Assembly: GCF_026625125.1 (NCBI RefSeq)
Contig: NZ_CP113097.1
Span: 4,946,001-5,010,000 of the forward strand
Reading direction: 5' to 3'
DNA length: 64,000 nt
Origin: Pseudomonas putida
Lineage (GTDB): Bacteria; Pseudomonadota; Gammaproteobacteria; Pseudomonadales; Pseudomonadaceae
The notes under the pieces are model-generated. The model saw only the letters and a list, made by a program, of their open reading frames with translations. It was not told where the DNA came from and searched no databases. A program made the position numbers and the translations under genes. Positions 1 through 11,295 of this stretch are shown here, piece by piece (the stretch's first letter is position 1; each line of letters starts with the position of its first letter).

Positions 1-1
1 C

Positions 2-154
2 CCGGACATGGCCCCGGCGATGTTTGCCGGTGAGCGAAACAGCCCGGAGCATCTGCCAGAGATCGCCCAGGCTTTGGCCGAGGTGATCGGCATTGATGTG
101 CAGTTGCTGGCCGAGGCCAGCAGCACAAATGCCTGTGAGTTGTTTGGCTGGTAG
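2..154 (+). CDS. TatD family metal-dependent hydrolase, C-terminal end (partial)
   Basis: Only the last 50 codons are in the window; the gene begins to the left. The visible tail starts PDM, runs through NSPEHLPEIAQALAEV and ends NACELFGW before TAG at 152-154. This is the typical close of TatD-family deoxyribonucleases, where the N-S-P-x-x-L-P segment follows the last metal-site aspartate and the protein ends in an N-x-x-x-L-F-G/x motif. Members are cytoplasmic TIM-barrel metal-dependent 3'-5' nucleases or related hydrolases. The metal ligands themselves lie outside the window, so activity cannot be judged. The next gene is convergent, with a 39-bp gap. Confidence 0.8.
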   Translation, partial: PDMAPAMFAGERNSPEHLPEIAQALAEVIGIDVQLLAEASSTNACELFGW

Positions 155-193
155 TCCTGGCACAGGCTTGGCCCGTGCACAGGCCGGCACTGG

Positions 194-2206
194 CTAAACC
201 CTGAACGCGCCGATCAAGCGTTTCAACTCCACCACCTGCTCCGACAATGCCCGGCTGGCATCCTCGGTCTGGCAAGCGCCCAACGAGGTGTCCTGCGCCG
301 CCTGGTTGATCGCCACGATGTTCTGGTCAATGTCATGGGCCACCGCCGTCTGCTGCTCTACCGCCGCCGCTATCTGCTGGTTCTGCTCGACGATGCCGCC
401 CACCGCGCCAAGGATGTTGCCAAGCGCCTGTTGCACCTGGCGTGCCTCCTCGACCGTGCCCGCAGCCATCTGATGGCTGCTGCCCATGGCGCGAACCGCT
501 GCCCCGACACCGTCCTGCAAACGCTGGATCATCTGCGCTATCTGCGCAGTGGAGTCCTGGGTACGTTTGGCCAAGGTACGCACTTCATCAGCGACCACGG
601 CAAACCCGCGCCCTTGCTCACCGGCCCGAGCCGCCTCGATAGCAGCGTTGAGTGCCAGCAGGTTGGTCTGCTCAGCGATACTGCGGATCACTTCAAGGAC
701 CTGGCTGATCGCCTGGCTGTCGTCAGCCAGCTGATTGATCGCCAACACGGTCTGGTCGATTTCGGCAGCCAGCCGGCCAATGCTGCCTTGCTGCTCTTGC
801 ACCAAGGTGCGGCCATTGGCACTTTCGTGATTGACCTGCTGCGCACCATCGGCGGCCAAGGCAGCACTGCGCGCCACCTCCTGGGCAGTGGCGCTCATCT
901 GGTTCATCGCCGTAGCCACCTGCTCGATCTGTTCACGCTGGCCGCTGACGGACTGGCTGCTGCGTGCCGATACCGCCAATACCTGCCCGGCCTGCGCTTC
1001 GACCGCCACAACGGTGTGGCCAACCTGCTCGATCAGGCAACGGATCCGGCGCACGGTTTCGCTGAAGCCCTGCGCCAGTTCGCCCAGTTCATCGCGGCTG
1101 TGGGCGTTGAAACTGACCGTCATGTCACCGGCCGCCACCTTGTCCATCGCGCCACCCAGCTTGCGCAGCGTCGTGCGGGTCGACACATAAAAGCCGCCGT
1201 AGAGGTAGAGGATCAGCGCGAAGACGCCTGCCAGCACCGCCAGCAGGGCGACCATGCGCAGGCGCTGCTGGCCAAGACGCTCCTGCAACTGCAGCTGCAG
1301 ATGCCCAAGCACTTGTTCGTTCAGTTGGTAGGTGTGAGCCATCAGCTCACTCACCTGTTGATAGAAGGGGAGCCAGGGCGCATCCAGGGTTTCAGCGACC
1401 ACCACACGCTCTTCGAACAACGCGGCGGCTTGTTTGACGGAAGCTTTGCTGGCCTGCGCAGCGGCGCTCATGGCCGCGGGGACGCCGGGGTCACTGGCCA
1501 GGGCTTCATCCACCCGCATGCCATAGTCCGCCGCCAAACGCTCCAGGCGCTGCAGCAAGTCTTCGAAGCGCACGCTGCCGGACGAGTCGATGAACCCTCG
1601 GCCAAGCGCAATGGCGCCCATCGCCCTGCCCTCGCCCAGGGCCAGGGTCACCTGTGCGGTGGCGGTGCCGAGCAATTCGCTCAACTGGCGCACCGAAACC
1701 TGGCTGTCCTGGCTCAGGCCGGACTGGCTGGCCACCAATTTGCTCAGCACCTGTACTTGGCCCAGCAACTTGTCGAAGAGGGCGACCTTGGCCTGCAGAG
1801 AGGTTTCGGCCTGGGCACTGGCAAAAGCGCCGGCCAGCTCGTCGAGCTTTGCCTGAGGAACCGACTCATGGCCTTGCAGGGCCTGCACCTGTGCCTGGAC
1901 CTTGTCCTGCAAGGCAGCGATGCGCGACTCCAGGTCGCCGGCCTGGCCCGACTGCCCGAGCACGGCATTGATCTGCAGGAGGTTGCCGAGGGTTTCCATG
2001 TCGGCGCGCAATACCAGGCTGCCACTCAATGGGGTGATGCCTTGCAATTGAGCACGGGTTGCCTGGAACTGCTGATAGGCGTCGCGCACCAGGTAGCTGC
2101 TGGTGGCGAGCATGGGCAGGAAGAACAGGGCGCTGATGAGGCTGAACTTCTGGCCGAAGCTCAGCCGGTTCATCAGTGCGATTGCCGGGTAGAGCAGACG
2201 CTTCAC
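194..2206 (-). CDS. Methyl-accepting chemotaxis protein (transmembrane)
   Basis: This 670-residue chemoreceptor has a classic inner-membrane layout. A first membrane segment lies at about 21-40 and a second at about 317-340. Between them is a long, mostly helical periplasmic sensor region of about 275 residues, then a HAMP linker at about 341-393 and a cytoplasmic signalling domain. The signalling hairpin is nearly invariant ([20 protein letters not shown], then [12 protein letters not shown]). The sensor size fits the large helical bimodular class better than a single four-helix bundle, but the ligand cannot be told from sequence. It carries a [14 protein letters not shown] stretch near 191-204. 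It would couple through CheW/CheA to the flagellar motor. It is monocistronic and convergent with the TatD gene. Confidence 0.93.
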   Translation of the reverse strand: MKRLLYPAIALMNRLSFGQKFSLISALFFLPMLATSSYLVRDAYQQFQATRAQLQGITPLSGSLVLRADMETLGNLLQINAVLGQSGQAGDLESRIAALQDKVQAQVQALQGHESVPQAKLDELAGAFASAQAETSLQAKVALFDKLLGQVQVLSKLVASQSGLSQDSQVSVRQLSELLGTATAQVTLALGEGRAMGAIALGRGFIDSSGSVRFEDLLQRLERLAADYGMRVDEALASDPGVPAAMSAAAQASKASVKQAAALFEERVVVAETLDAPWLPFYQQVSELMAHTYQLNEQVLGHLQLQLQERLGQQRLRMVALLAVLAGVFALILYLYGGFYVSTRTTLRKLGGAMDKVAAGDMTVSFNAHSRDELGELAQGFSETVRRIRCLIEQVGHTVVAVEAQAGQVLAVSARSSQSVSGQREQIEQVATAMNQMSATAQEVARSAALAADGAQQVNHESANGRTLVQEQQGSIGRLAAEIDQTVLAINQLADDSQAISQVLEVIRSIAEQTNLLALNAAIEAARAGEQGRGFAVVADEVRTLAKRTQDSTAQIAQMIQRLQDGVGAAVRAMGSSHQMAAGTVEEARQVQQALGNILGAVGGIVEQNQQIAAAVEQQTAVAHDIDQNIVAINQAAQDTSLGACQTEDASRALSEQVVELKRLIGAFRV

Positions 2207-2308
2207 GGGGCACCTCCTTGAATTCTTGTTGTTCTGCGAGGGGTAGCACTAGGCCACCTGTATAACGCAGATCGAACCGGAGGTTTGTAACTTAAGGTTA
2301 ACCGGCGC

Positions 2309-3139
2309 TCAGGCCAGCACCGTCCACAGCGCAAAGCCCGCGTACCACAGCACCGCACAGCGCAGCAGCAGCTCCCACAGGCTATCGAGCCGGGCCACAC
2401 CAGGCTGGCTGTCCTCTTGCTCGGGAATGTCATCGGCAACCCGCCCGACCCTGGCCACCAGGTGCCCGGCGCTGATATGCCAGTTGAGCAGTTCGTGGAG
2501 CATCACGCGGGTCACTGCGACGAAATTGCCAACCAGGGCAAAACTCAGGGCCAGCACGCGCACTGGAAGCCAGTCCATGATGTGCCGCAGCTGCTCGGCA
2601 CGGGCCTTCAGCGCAGGTTGGCTACTGTTATCGCCCGTCAGCGCCAGCAAGCGATAGGCCAACGCCGCCCCGGGGCCGAGCACGAAGTACCAGAAGATCA
2701 CAGCGAAGAAACTCTGATAGGCCTGCCACAACAGGTAGCCTTGCACGCGCACCAGCAACACCTGGGCTTCATCAGCCTCCAGGCCCAGGTCGCGCTCGGC
2801 CACATGCAGCGCGGCCTGGTCGTCGCCGCGCCGCCAGGCATCGCGAAGCGGCCCCAAGGCAGCCTTGGCATCGCCGCGGCCCAGGCTGTAGATCAGCACC
2901 AGCAGGTGCACTGGCAGCGCCAGCAACCCATAGGCCACCGGGTCGAGCACGTGCAGCAGCAACACCAGCACCGCCACGGGTGCAAGCACCAGGATGGCCA
3001 GGCTCCACCAGGGATGCACCCGCCCGCTGCGTTCCAGGCGCACCAGCTCGCCCAGGAAGAAGCCATCGCGCTGTACCTGATGGCGCAGCGCCGAGAACTT
3101 CTCGACCCACAACGCCAGTATCAACACCAGAAAACTCAT
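2309..3139 (-). CDS. ampE: AmpE, beta-lactamase induction/cell-wall signalling membrane protein
   Basis: The 276-residue protein begins with a hydrophobic helix followed by ALWVEKFSALRHQVQRD, characteristic of AmpE. Further membrane helices occur near 48-80 and 140-165, with a last one at the C terminus. AmpE is an inner-membrane protein of the ampDE operon, historically tied to AmpC beta-lactamase induction and peptidoglycan fragment sensing; its biochemical activity is not settled. The start codon overlaps the stop of ampD by four bases, so the two genes are translationally coupled. No ampC or ampR is in the window, so a role in beta-lactamase control here is inferred from the family only. 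Confidence 0.9.
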   Translation of the reverse strand: MSFLVLILALWVEKFSALRHQVQRDGFFLGELVRLERSGRVHPWWSLAILVLAPVAVLVLLLHVLDPVAYGLLALPVHLLVLIYSLGRGDAKAALGPLRDAWRRGDDQAALHVAERDLGLEADEAQVLLVRVQGYLLWQAYQSFFAVIFWYFVLGPGAALAYRLLALTGDNSSQPALKARAEQLRHIMDWLPVRVLALSFALVGNFVAVTRVMLHELLNWHISAGHLVARVGRVADDIPEQEDSQPGVARLDSLWELLLRCAVLWYAGFALWTVLA

Positions 3140-3708
3140 GCCTTGTCCTCGTTGTGCTGCACGGCGGCGCGGTAACGCTGCCAGTCGAATGCCGGGCCGG
3201 GATCGGTCTTGCGCTGCGGGGCAATGTCGCTATGGCCACGGATCCGGCCCAGGTCGATAGCTGGCCAGGCCGCCTGAATCTGCCGGGTGAGTTGCTCCAG
3301 CGCCCTGTACTGGGCATCGCTGTAAGGCAGGTCGTCGGTACCTTCCAGCTCGATACCGATGGAAAAGTCGTTACAGCCTTCTCGGCCGTCAAAACACGAC
3401 ACCCCCGCATGCCAGGCACGGTCCAGCAACGACACGAACTGGGTCACCGCACCGTCGCGCTCCACGAACAGGTGCGCCGATACGGTCAGGTGGCTGATGC
3501 TGGCAAAGTAGGGATGTTCGTTGGGGTCCAGGCGGTTCTGGAAGAACTGTTGGACTTTGCCGCTGCCGAAGCAGGCCGGCGGCAGGCTGATGTTGTGGAT
3601 CACCAGCAGGGAAATCGATTCGCCCTCGGGTCGCGCGTTGAAGTTCGGCGAAGGGCAGTGGGTGATTCCGTTTCCGTGGAACCAGCCGGTGGCACGGTCC
3701 AATTGCAT
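3136..3708 (-). CDS. ampD: AmpD, 1,6-anhydro-N-acetylmuramyl-L-alanine amidase
   Basis: The 190-residue amidase_2 domain protein hydrolyses the bond between anhydro-MurNAc and L-Ala in recycled muropeptides in the cytoplasm, removing the inducer of AmpC. Zinc-site features are visible: VIHNISLPP near the N terminus and GHSDIAPQRKTDPGPAF near the C terminus, with the SIGIELEG segment between. I chose the ATG at 3708 (MQLDRATGW), where AGGA lies about ten bases upstream; the frame stays open further upstream but without family similarity. The resulting length matches other AmpD proteins. It is first in the ampD-ampE operon. Confidence 0.95.
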   Translation of the reverse strand: MQLDRATGWFHGNGITHCPSPNFNARPEGESISLLVIHNISLPPACFGSGKVQQFFQNRLDPNEHPYFASISHLTVSAHLFVERDGAVTQFVSLLDRAWHAGVSCFDGREGCNDFSIGIELEGTDDLPYSDAQYRALEQLTRQIQAAWPAIDLGRIRGHSDIAPQRKTDPGPAFDWQRYRAAVQHNEDKA

Positions 3709-3793
3709 GGGGCAGTTCCTGAAGAACGCTAGGTACAGAGGCGCAGTATGCCCTGCCAGTATCGCGCTTTGCATGTGAATCTGCAGCAGCAGG

Positions 3794-5959
3794 TCAATGA
3801 ACCTGCTGCTGGCGCAAGCTTTCCAGCACGCTCTCCAGTGCCCGCTCGAACAGCAGGCCGTCGTCCAGTAGCCGCACCTCACCAAGGCGCAGTGCTTGAG
3901 CGAGGCCCAGCAGGTTCCACTCGCGTACCTTCATGCCGGTGCGGTTGGCGAATACCAGGCGGTCACTGCTGTCGATACGCGCCACCAGTTTGCAGCGCAA
4001 CGGCTCGTCATCGTCGAGCACTTCTATCCACGCGCCGATGCGCAGGCGCTGTACCGCACGCAGCTGCGCGGTGTGCTCGTCGTGCGGGTGCAGCGGCGTA
4101 CAAGCGGGCTCTTCGGCCATTGCCAGCACGATGTCCTCAGCCACCAGCACTTCGGCCAGGGCCTGATCGTCTGGGGTAGGCGGCAGTTCGGCCCCGGCGC
4201 AGGCACGCAGGTGCAATTGCTCGAGCTGTTGGAAAAAGTCGCGGGTCGACTGCGAGTCCAGCGCCACGCCGGCCAACCCCTCGCGCAATGCCTTGAGCAG
4301 GCCGGGCACTTGCTGCAGCAGGGCCTGCGGATCACGCCGGGGCAGGATGCTGGCGAGCAAGGTGTCCATCGTCGCAAGGGCGTTGATCCACGCCGAGGAG
4401 CCCTCACCTTGTTTGAGCCATGCCAGCAGCAGCACCTGGCTCCAGGCGTGCACCAGCATCTGCACGACCGCTTGAGGCAGCACCTTACCGCGCAAGCGCT
4501 GATTGAGTACCTGTTGCACCTGCTGGCGAGCCTGCACCGCCCGCGCACGCCCTTCTTCGGCATCGCGGGTGCGCTGCTCGAGCAGTTCGTTGCGCCGCCG
4601 TTCATCCTGGCTGAAGGCCATGAAGTCCTCCAGCAGTTCGGCGAACACCGCCGCGTCCTCGGTGAAGTCGTTGAGCAGACGCTGGACGACGCGCTCTACC
4701 CGCAGGTGCAGGCTGTCACGCAGGCCTTCGCTGCCGGTCTCCCAGCCGATCGAGGCGGCAGCGATCTCATTGAGCAAGCGCCGGGCAGGGTGGCTGGCGC
4801 GGCTGAACAGCCCTTTGTCGAGCAGTGCCACCTTGAGCATCGGGATATGCAGGCGTGCAATCAGCGCCCGCAGGCTCTGCGGCAGGTTGTCATCGGCCTG
4901 GATGTAATCGAACAGCAGGCCGACCAGGTTGATCATGTCTATGTCGGCCGTGGCAATGCGCCTGCGGGTGCCACTGCGCACACTGACCCGCAACAGCAAC
5001 TGTTCGAGCTGCTGGCCAAGGTCGAAATCGTCTTCGTCGATGGTGGCCGGCACGTAGTGCTGCAAGTGCGTGAGCAGGCGCAGCAGGTCGGCAGTGCTTA
5101 TCGGCTGAGCGGTGGCAATCGATTGCAAGCGTGGCGCGATCCTCCCGCGCGCCGGTGCCAGCAGCCCCTGCAACGAGGTGAAGAAAGCCTGCCCGGCACT
5201 GTCTGCGCCGATGGCCCCGTCAGGCCTGAGGCTGGCAGGCGCCCGCCGCGAACTCAGGCGACGGTCCTCGGCACGCCGGCGCGGCGCAGGCGGCAGCTCA
5301 GCCAGCACGCCGGCAGCGGCCAGCAACTGGTTGGCTTCGCCGTAGAGCACGTCGGTATCACGCAGCACATAGCGTTCGAACAGCTTCAGCAAGACCAGTT
5401 TGACCCGCAGGCCAACACCCAGATTACGCCCGGCTTCGAGGAAGTAGCCACATAATGCGCCAGGTGCGAGCGGGTTCTTTTGCGCGTCCAGGGTACAGTC
5501 GAGCAGGGCCTGCAAACGCAGGCTCAACTGATCCAGGGCAAGCCCGTCACGCGACAGCACCTGCGCGACCATGTTGTCGATGGTCGCGGCCCGCTCCTGC
5601 TGAGCCTTGTTCCGCGGGTGATCGGCAACGGCTGCAAAACCCAGCGGCTCGGGCTGCCCGAGGCGGGCGAAAGTCTCGTAGAAGGTGTCGAGAAAGCCGC
5701 GCTCGATGCTCTTGCGCTTGAGGCGCAGGTCGCGCATGGCTTCGAAGTAGAGGTTCTGATCGAAACGGTCGGCAGCCTTCTCGGCCATTTCGAAGAGGGT
5801 ATCGTCAGCGTTGTCGAACAAGGCCTGCAAGCCTTGGCGCAATTGCAGCGCCGCCTTGTCGCGCACCTGCAGCAACAGCATCGGCAGACAAGGCAAGGGC
5901 GTGCGCGCACCTCGATCGATGGCGGCCGCCAAGGGCACCACCTTGCCTTCTTTATGCAT
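3794..5959 (-). CDS. DUF1631 family protein
   Basis: This 721-residue cytoplasmic protein matches DUF1631, a family widespread in Pseudomonas and related proteobacteria with no settled function. The N-terminal third has the conserved pattern LFDNADDTLFEMAEKAADRF followed by RLKRKSIERGF. The middle is a long helical region rich in Gln, Arg and Leu. The last 100 residues begin LRIGAWIEVLDDDEP and continue LVFANRTGMKV, a beta-rich module like those seen at the end of several cyclic-di-GMP-associated proteins; that link is only a resemblance. A clear AAGGAG site precedes the ATG at 5959. It is divergent from nadC and upstream of ampD, separated by 85 bp. Confidence 0.85.
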   Translation of the reverse strand: MHKEGKVVPLAAAIDRGARTPLPCLPMLLLQVRDKAALQLRQGLQALFDNADDTLFEMAEKAADRFDQNLYFEAMRDLRLKRKSIERGFLDTFYETFARLGQPEPLGFAAVADHPRNKAQQERAATIDNMVAQVLSRDGLALDQLSLRLQALLDCTLDAQKNPLAPGALCGYFLEAGRNLGVGLRVKLVLLKLFERYVLRDTDVLYGEANQLLAAAGVLAELPPAPRRRAEDRRLSSRRAPASLRPDGAIGADSAGQAFFTSLQGLLAPARGRIAPRLQSIATAQPISTADLLRLLTHLQHYVPATIDEDDFDLGQQLEQLLLRVSVRSGTRRRIATADIDMINLVGLLFDYIQADDNLPQSLRALIARLHIPMLKVALLDKGLFSRASHPARRLLNEIAAASIGWETGSEGLRDSLHLRVERVVQRLLNDFTEDAAVFAELLEDFMAFSQDERRRNELLEQRTRDAEEGRARAVQARQQVQQVLNQRLRGKVLPQAVVQMLVHAWSQVLLLAWLKQGEGSSAWINALATMDTLLASILPRRDPQALLQQVPGLLKALREGLAGVALDSQSTRDFFQQLEQLHLRACAGAELPPTPDDQALAEVLVAEDIVLAMAEEPACTPLHPHDEHTAQLRAVQRLRIGAWIEVLDDDEPLRCKLVARIDSSDRLVFANRTGMKVREWNLLGLAQALRLGEVRLLDDGLLFERALESVLESLRQQQVH

Positions 5960-6118
5960 CCCGAACTCCTTGCTGGGCGACGTGTTCGATAAATATGAAA
6001 ATCGTCAAAGCTATGACGCCAAATACTGGGCGCTATTATCGGTAAAAAAGCCGATCCCTGCCAGCGCCGCTTCACTCGCCGGTAAATGACTGTATTTTTT
6101 GCCAAATGCTCACTTGGC

Positions 6119-6133
6119 CTGACCAAAGGTCAG
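6119..6133. promoter_or_regulatory. CTGACC-N3-GGTCAG inverted repeat upstream of nadC
   Basis: Perfect 6-bp arms with a 3-bp spacer lie about 35 bp upstream of the nadC -10 hexamer, in the divergent DUF1631/nadC gap. The position would suit an operator, but no protein is known to me for it. Confidence 0.3.
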
Positions 6134-6144
6134 CTGCAAGGCGG

Positions 6145-7050
<906 letters not shown>

Positions 7051-7109
7051 AGGGGACTGTAGCGGTACTAAAGAAAACACCGGCCAGATGGCGCGGTGTC
7101 TTCGGATCT

Positions 7110-7228
7110 GGGGCCGCTGTGCGGCCCATCGCCGGCAAGCCGGCTCCCACCGGTATAGCGCAAAGCTTACGGCCTGCGCGGTCCCTGTGGGAGCCGGCTT
7201 GCCGGCGATGGGCTGCGTAGCAGCCCTG
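7110..7228. repeat. REP element pair (inverted, BIME-like) between nadC and trxB
   Basis: Two copies of the P. putida-type REP core (GCCGGCTTGCCGGCGATGGG and its complement) face each other, at about 7110-7150 and 7188-7228. Each carries a GC-rich stem and a side hairpin (GGGCCGC/GCGGCCC; GGGCTGC/GCAGCCC). They lie between the 3' ends of convergent nadC and trxB, the usual place for such elements. Confidence 0.9.
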
Positions 7229-7251
7229 AAACGCTAAAAACCGGCAACAGA

Positions 7252-8544
<1,293 letters not shown>

Positions 8545-9270
8545 ATGCAAGCCCCTGTCCTCTCCGGCCCCCAGTACCTGCGCGAAGGCCTGAAACTGGT
8601 GCTCAGCCCCAATCTGCGGTTGTTCGTGCTGCTGCCGTTGGCGATCAACCTGCTGCTGTTCGGCGGCATGATCTACTTCGCCGGCCACCAGTTCGGCCTT
8701 TGGCTCGATGCCCTGTTGCCAACCCTGCCCGACTGGCTGAGCTTTCTCAGCTACATCCTCTGGCCGCTTTTCGTCGCCTTGCTGGTGCTGATGGTGTTCT
8801 TCACCTTCACCCTGGTGGCCAACATCATCGCCGCGCCTTTCAATGGTTTTCTGGCCGAAAAGGTCGAGGTGGTGGTGCGTGGCGAGGATAACTTCCCAGC
8901 CTTCAGCTGGGGCGAACTGGTGGCGATGGTGCCACGCACCTTCGGCCGCGAAATGCGCAAGCTCGGTTACTTTCTGCCACGGGCCATCGCGCTGTTCATC
9001 CTCTCGTTCATCCCGGTGGTCAACGTGATCGCCGCGCCGCTGTGGCTGATCTTCGGTGTGTGGATGATGGCCATCCAGTACATCGACTACCCGGCGGACA
9101 ACAACAAGATGAGCTGGCAGGACATGCTGGCCTGGTTGCGCGAGAAGCGCTGGCAGTCGATGGGCTTCGGTGGCATCACGTACCTGGCGTTGCTTATACC
9201 AGGCGTAAACGTGCTGATGATGCCGGCTGCGGTGGCCGGGGCGACGCTGTTCTGGGTGAGAGAGCGCTAG
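8545..9270 (+). CDS. cysZ: Sulfate transporter CysZ
   Basis: The 241-residue inner-membrane protein has about four strongly hydrophobic regions and the family opening [20 protein letters not shown]. Other recognisable parts are [16 protein letters not shown] in the middle and [10 protein letters not shown] near the C terminus. CysZ proteins take up sulfate for assimilation into cysteine. No cys biosynthesis gene is adjacent, so the placement beside trxB is only suggestive of a sulfur/thiol theme. The start ATG follows a weak GGAG further upstream. Confidence in the family is high; transport direction and substrate come from family knowledge. Confidence 0.93.
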   Translation: MQAPVLSGPQYLREGLKLVLSPNLRLFVLLPLAINLLLFGGMIYFAGHQFGLWLDALLPTLPDWLSFLSYILWPLFVALLVLMVFFTFTLVANIIAAPFNGFLAEKVEVVVRGEDNFPAFSWGELVAMVPRTFGREMRKLGYFLPRAIALFILSFIPVVNVIAAPLWLIFGVWMMAIQYIDYPADNNKMSWQDMLAWLREKRWQSMGFGGITYLALLIPGVNVLMMPAAVAGATLFWVRER

Positions 9271-9312
9271 CGAGACATATGTACGGCTAGCCGCATTACC
9301 CGCCATTGTCTA

Positions 9313-9350
9313 CTGATTATCGGGCCGCACCTTCGCAGCCCGATAATCAG
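9313..9350 (+). promoter_or_regulatory. 13-bp perfect inverted repeat running into a ribosome binding site
   Basis: CTGATTATCGGGC (9313-9325) and its exact complement GCCCGATAATCAG (9338-9350) are separated by 12 bases. The right arm ends inside the AGGAG ribosome binding site (9349-9353) of the gene at 9363. There is no T run, so it does not look like an intrinsic terminator. In RNA it would form a stable stem that holds the first two bases of the ribosome site. Translational control or 5' end stabilisation is inferred. Confidence 0.6.
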
Positions 9351-9362
9351 GAGTTGAACACT

Positions 9363-9740
9363 ATGAACGATGATAAAGACTATTTGGACCTGTCTGGCAT
9401 TCCTGAGCACCTGCAAGGCTTCGAGATTCTCAAGCACAAGGCCAACTGGCGGCTAAATGAAGCGTTGCAGGCCCAAGGCATCGATTTTCCGGCCTCCGCG
9501 CTGTTCGTCAACAGCGTCAATGCCCCAAATGAGCAGGTGGTGACTCACAGCGCCTCGCTGGTAATCCTGCTGGTCGAGGCTGTGCAAAACAATGAGCATC
9601 CGGTCATCAGGGGTGAGACCAGCGGCGTCTTCGGTGTCGCGCATTCGTTCGCTGACGAGCACCGCATCGATGGCAAGTACGCCAGTATCGAAACCTTCGC
9701 TACCATTGCCAGTGACGTCTACGAGCAACTGACTGCCTGA
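9363..9740 (+). CDS. Hypothetical protein (125 aa)
   Basis: I do not recognise this family. The protein is small, acidic and soluble, beginning MNDDKDYLDLSGIPEHLQGF, with no signal peptide or membrane segment. The middle (SASLVILLVEAVQNNEHPV) reads as a helix and the C terminus as another amphipathic helix. ATG at 9363 is chosen because AGGAG precedes it by nine bases; an in-frame TTG at 9306 would put the start before a strong hairpin and is unlikely. It lies between cysZ and a BdlA-like chemoreceptor and is convergent with the latter. Base composition is somewhat lower in GC than its neighbours. The hairpin at its ribosome site is the most notable feature. Confidence 0.7.
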   Translation: MNDDKDYLDLSGIPEHLQGFEILKHKANWRLNEALQAQGIDFPASALFVNSVNAPNEQVVTHSASLVILLVEAVQNNEHPVIRGETSGVFGVAHSFADEHRIDGKYASIETFATIASDVYEQLTA

Positions 9741-9742
9741 CC

Positions 9743-9793
9743 CATGACGGCGTACCCGGCGCCTATCTGCTCCGGGTATTTGGCGTTGTCATG
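9743..9793. terminator. Hairpin between convergent genes
   Basis: Inner arms TACCCGG (9753-9759) and CCGGGTA (9772-9778), followed by TTTGG, are nested in outer arms CATGAC (9743-9748) and GTCATG (9788-9793). It sits exactly between the 3' ends of the 125-aa gene and the BdlA-like gene. The T run is poor, so terminator function is probable but not certain. Confidence 0.45.
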
Positions 9794-9804
9794 CGGCAAC
9801 CGTC

Positions 9805-11121
9805 TCAATGGCTCAGCTGGCTGGAAAACTGCCCCACCGCATCCACCACTTTCTTCGCCCCCTCCTGAATTTCGACGATCACGCCTCCGGTATCCGCCGC
9901 CAGCGCAAGCCCCTGTTCGGCCTGGCGCTTGCTGGTATCGATGATGTCCACCGCCGCCTGGGCCAATTGCTCATTCTGCTGCACGACCTTGGCGATCTCT
10001 TCAGTAGCGGTACTCGTACGTGAAGCCAACTGGCGCACTTCGTCGGCGACCACCGCGAAGCCACGCCCCTGCTCCCCGGCACGCGCGGCCTCGATGGCGG
10101 CGTTGAGCGCCAGCAGGTTGGTCTGGCCGGCAATATCGCTGATGGTCTTGATGATCGCGCCGATCACCTTGGACTGCTTGTCCAACGCCTGGATACCTTC
10201 CGCGGCGTCCTGCATCGAGCCCTCCAAGCCGCGCATCACCTCGACGGTCTGGGTCACCACATCGGTAGCCTTGCGCGCGCTGCTGTCGGTTTCGAGCGAG
10301 GTGGTGTAGGCGATGTCCGCTGCCTGCGCCACGGCTTGCTCCTGATTGACCTGGTCGGTGATCACGGTGGCGAACTTCACTACCTTGTACAGCACATCAT
10401 GAGCATCGATGATCGGGTTGTAGGAAGCCTCCAGCCACACGGTACGGCCATGGGCATCGATCCGCTTGAAGCGGTCGGCCACGTACTCACCGCGGCGCAG
10501 CTTGTCCCAGAACGCCTGATAGCCCGCCGAGTTGGCTTCTTCCGGCTCGCAGAACATGCGGTGATGCTTGCCGCGAACCTGCTCCAGGCTGTAGCCCACC
10601 GTTTGCAGAAAGCGGTCATTGGCAGTCAGCACCAGGCCGTCAAGATTGAATTCGATCACCGCAGTGGAGCGCATCAATGCCTTGATGAGGCTTTCGTGTT
10701 CGCGCGAGGTCTCGATGGTGCGGGTCAGGTCGCTGGAGTGCATGGAGAAATGCCTGATGCGCCCATCACTGCCCTTGACCGGTTGCAGGATCGAGCGCAG
10801 CCAGGCTTCTTCGCCGTTGCCACGCAGCAAGCGGAAGGCCCCATTGAGGTGTTCGCCGCGGTGGATAGCGCTTTTCATGCGCTGGTAGAGGTCGAGCTTC
10901 TTCACATGTTCCGGCACGATTTCTTCGATACTGCGCCCGATCAGTTGCTCGCTACGGTACAGCATCTCTTTCTCGAAGTTGCCGTTAACCAGCTCGATAC
11001 GCCCTTGTGGGTCGAGCTGGAGCACCAGCATTTCGCTGTCCAGGCTGTTCTTGATCTGCTCGATGGAATGAAGCTCCTCGCGCAGTTGCTGGATTTCTTT
11101 TTTGAGCTTGCTGTTGAACAT
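9805..11121 (-). CDS. Soluble PAS-PAS chemotaxis-type transducer, BdlA-like
   Basis: The 438-residue protein has no membrane segment. It has a short N-terminal coiled coil, two PAS domains (about 30-140 and 145-265) and a methyl-accepting signalling domain with [20 protein letters not shown] and [14 protein letters not shown]. This order and size match BdlA of P. aeruginosa, which promotes biofilm dispersal; the second PAS has the heme/flavin-PAS-like [15 protein letters not shown]. The signalling domain is short and lacks much of the N-terminal methylation helix. ATG at 11121 is preferred to GTG at 11124 because GGAG lies five bases before it. Function as a dispersal or energy-taxis sensor is inferred from architecture. 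Confidence 0.82.
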   Translation of the reverse strand: MFNSKLKKEIQQLREELHSIEQIKNSLDSEMLVLQLDPQGRIELVNGNFEKEMLYRSEQLIGRSIEEIVPEHVKKLDLYQRMKSAIHRGEHLNGAFRLLRGNGEEAWLRSILQPVKGSDGRIRHFSMHSSDLTRTIETSREHESLIKALMRSTAVIEFNLDGLVLTANDRFLQTVGYSLEQVRGKHHRMFCEPEEANSAGYQAFWDKLRRGEYVADRFKRIDAHGRTVWLEASYNPIIDAHDVLYKVVKFATVITDQVNQEQAVAQAADIAYTTSLETDSSARKATDVVTQTVEVMRGLEGSMQDAAEGIQALDKQSKVIGAIIKTISDIAGQTNLLALNAAIEAARAGEQGRGFAVVADEVRQLASRTSTATEEIAKVVQQNEQLAQAAVDIIDTSKRQAEQGLALAADTGGVIVEIQEGAKKVVDAVGQFSSQLSH

Positions 11122-11295
11122 CACCGCTCCCGGAGCGCGTCACCTGATCAGATGCATCTTCATCGGCTGCCTATCAGGGCTCTTGAGTGCTGCTCAAGGA
11201 AATATTCATCCCACTGAAACGGCCGGCGATCAGGCGTCACGGGCGCGTCACAAGGCTGTCACATGGGCGCAACGCGGCGAGCGGAAACTTTTTTC

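Noticed and set aside
335..2221. Long plus-strand frame of 628 codons opposite the chemoreceptor
   Set aside because: It is the antisense shadow of a clear MCP gene. The protein is rich in His, Gln and Arg, with no motif or start signal.
3896..5455. 519-codon plus-strand frame
   Set aside because: Antisense to the DUF1631 gene in high-GC DNA; no domain, no ribosome site.
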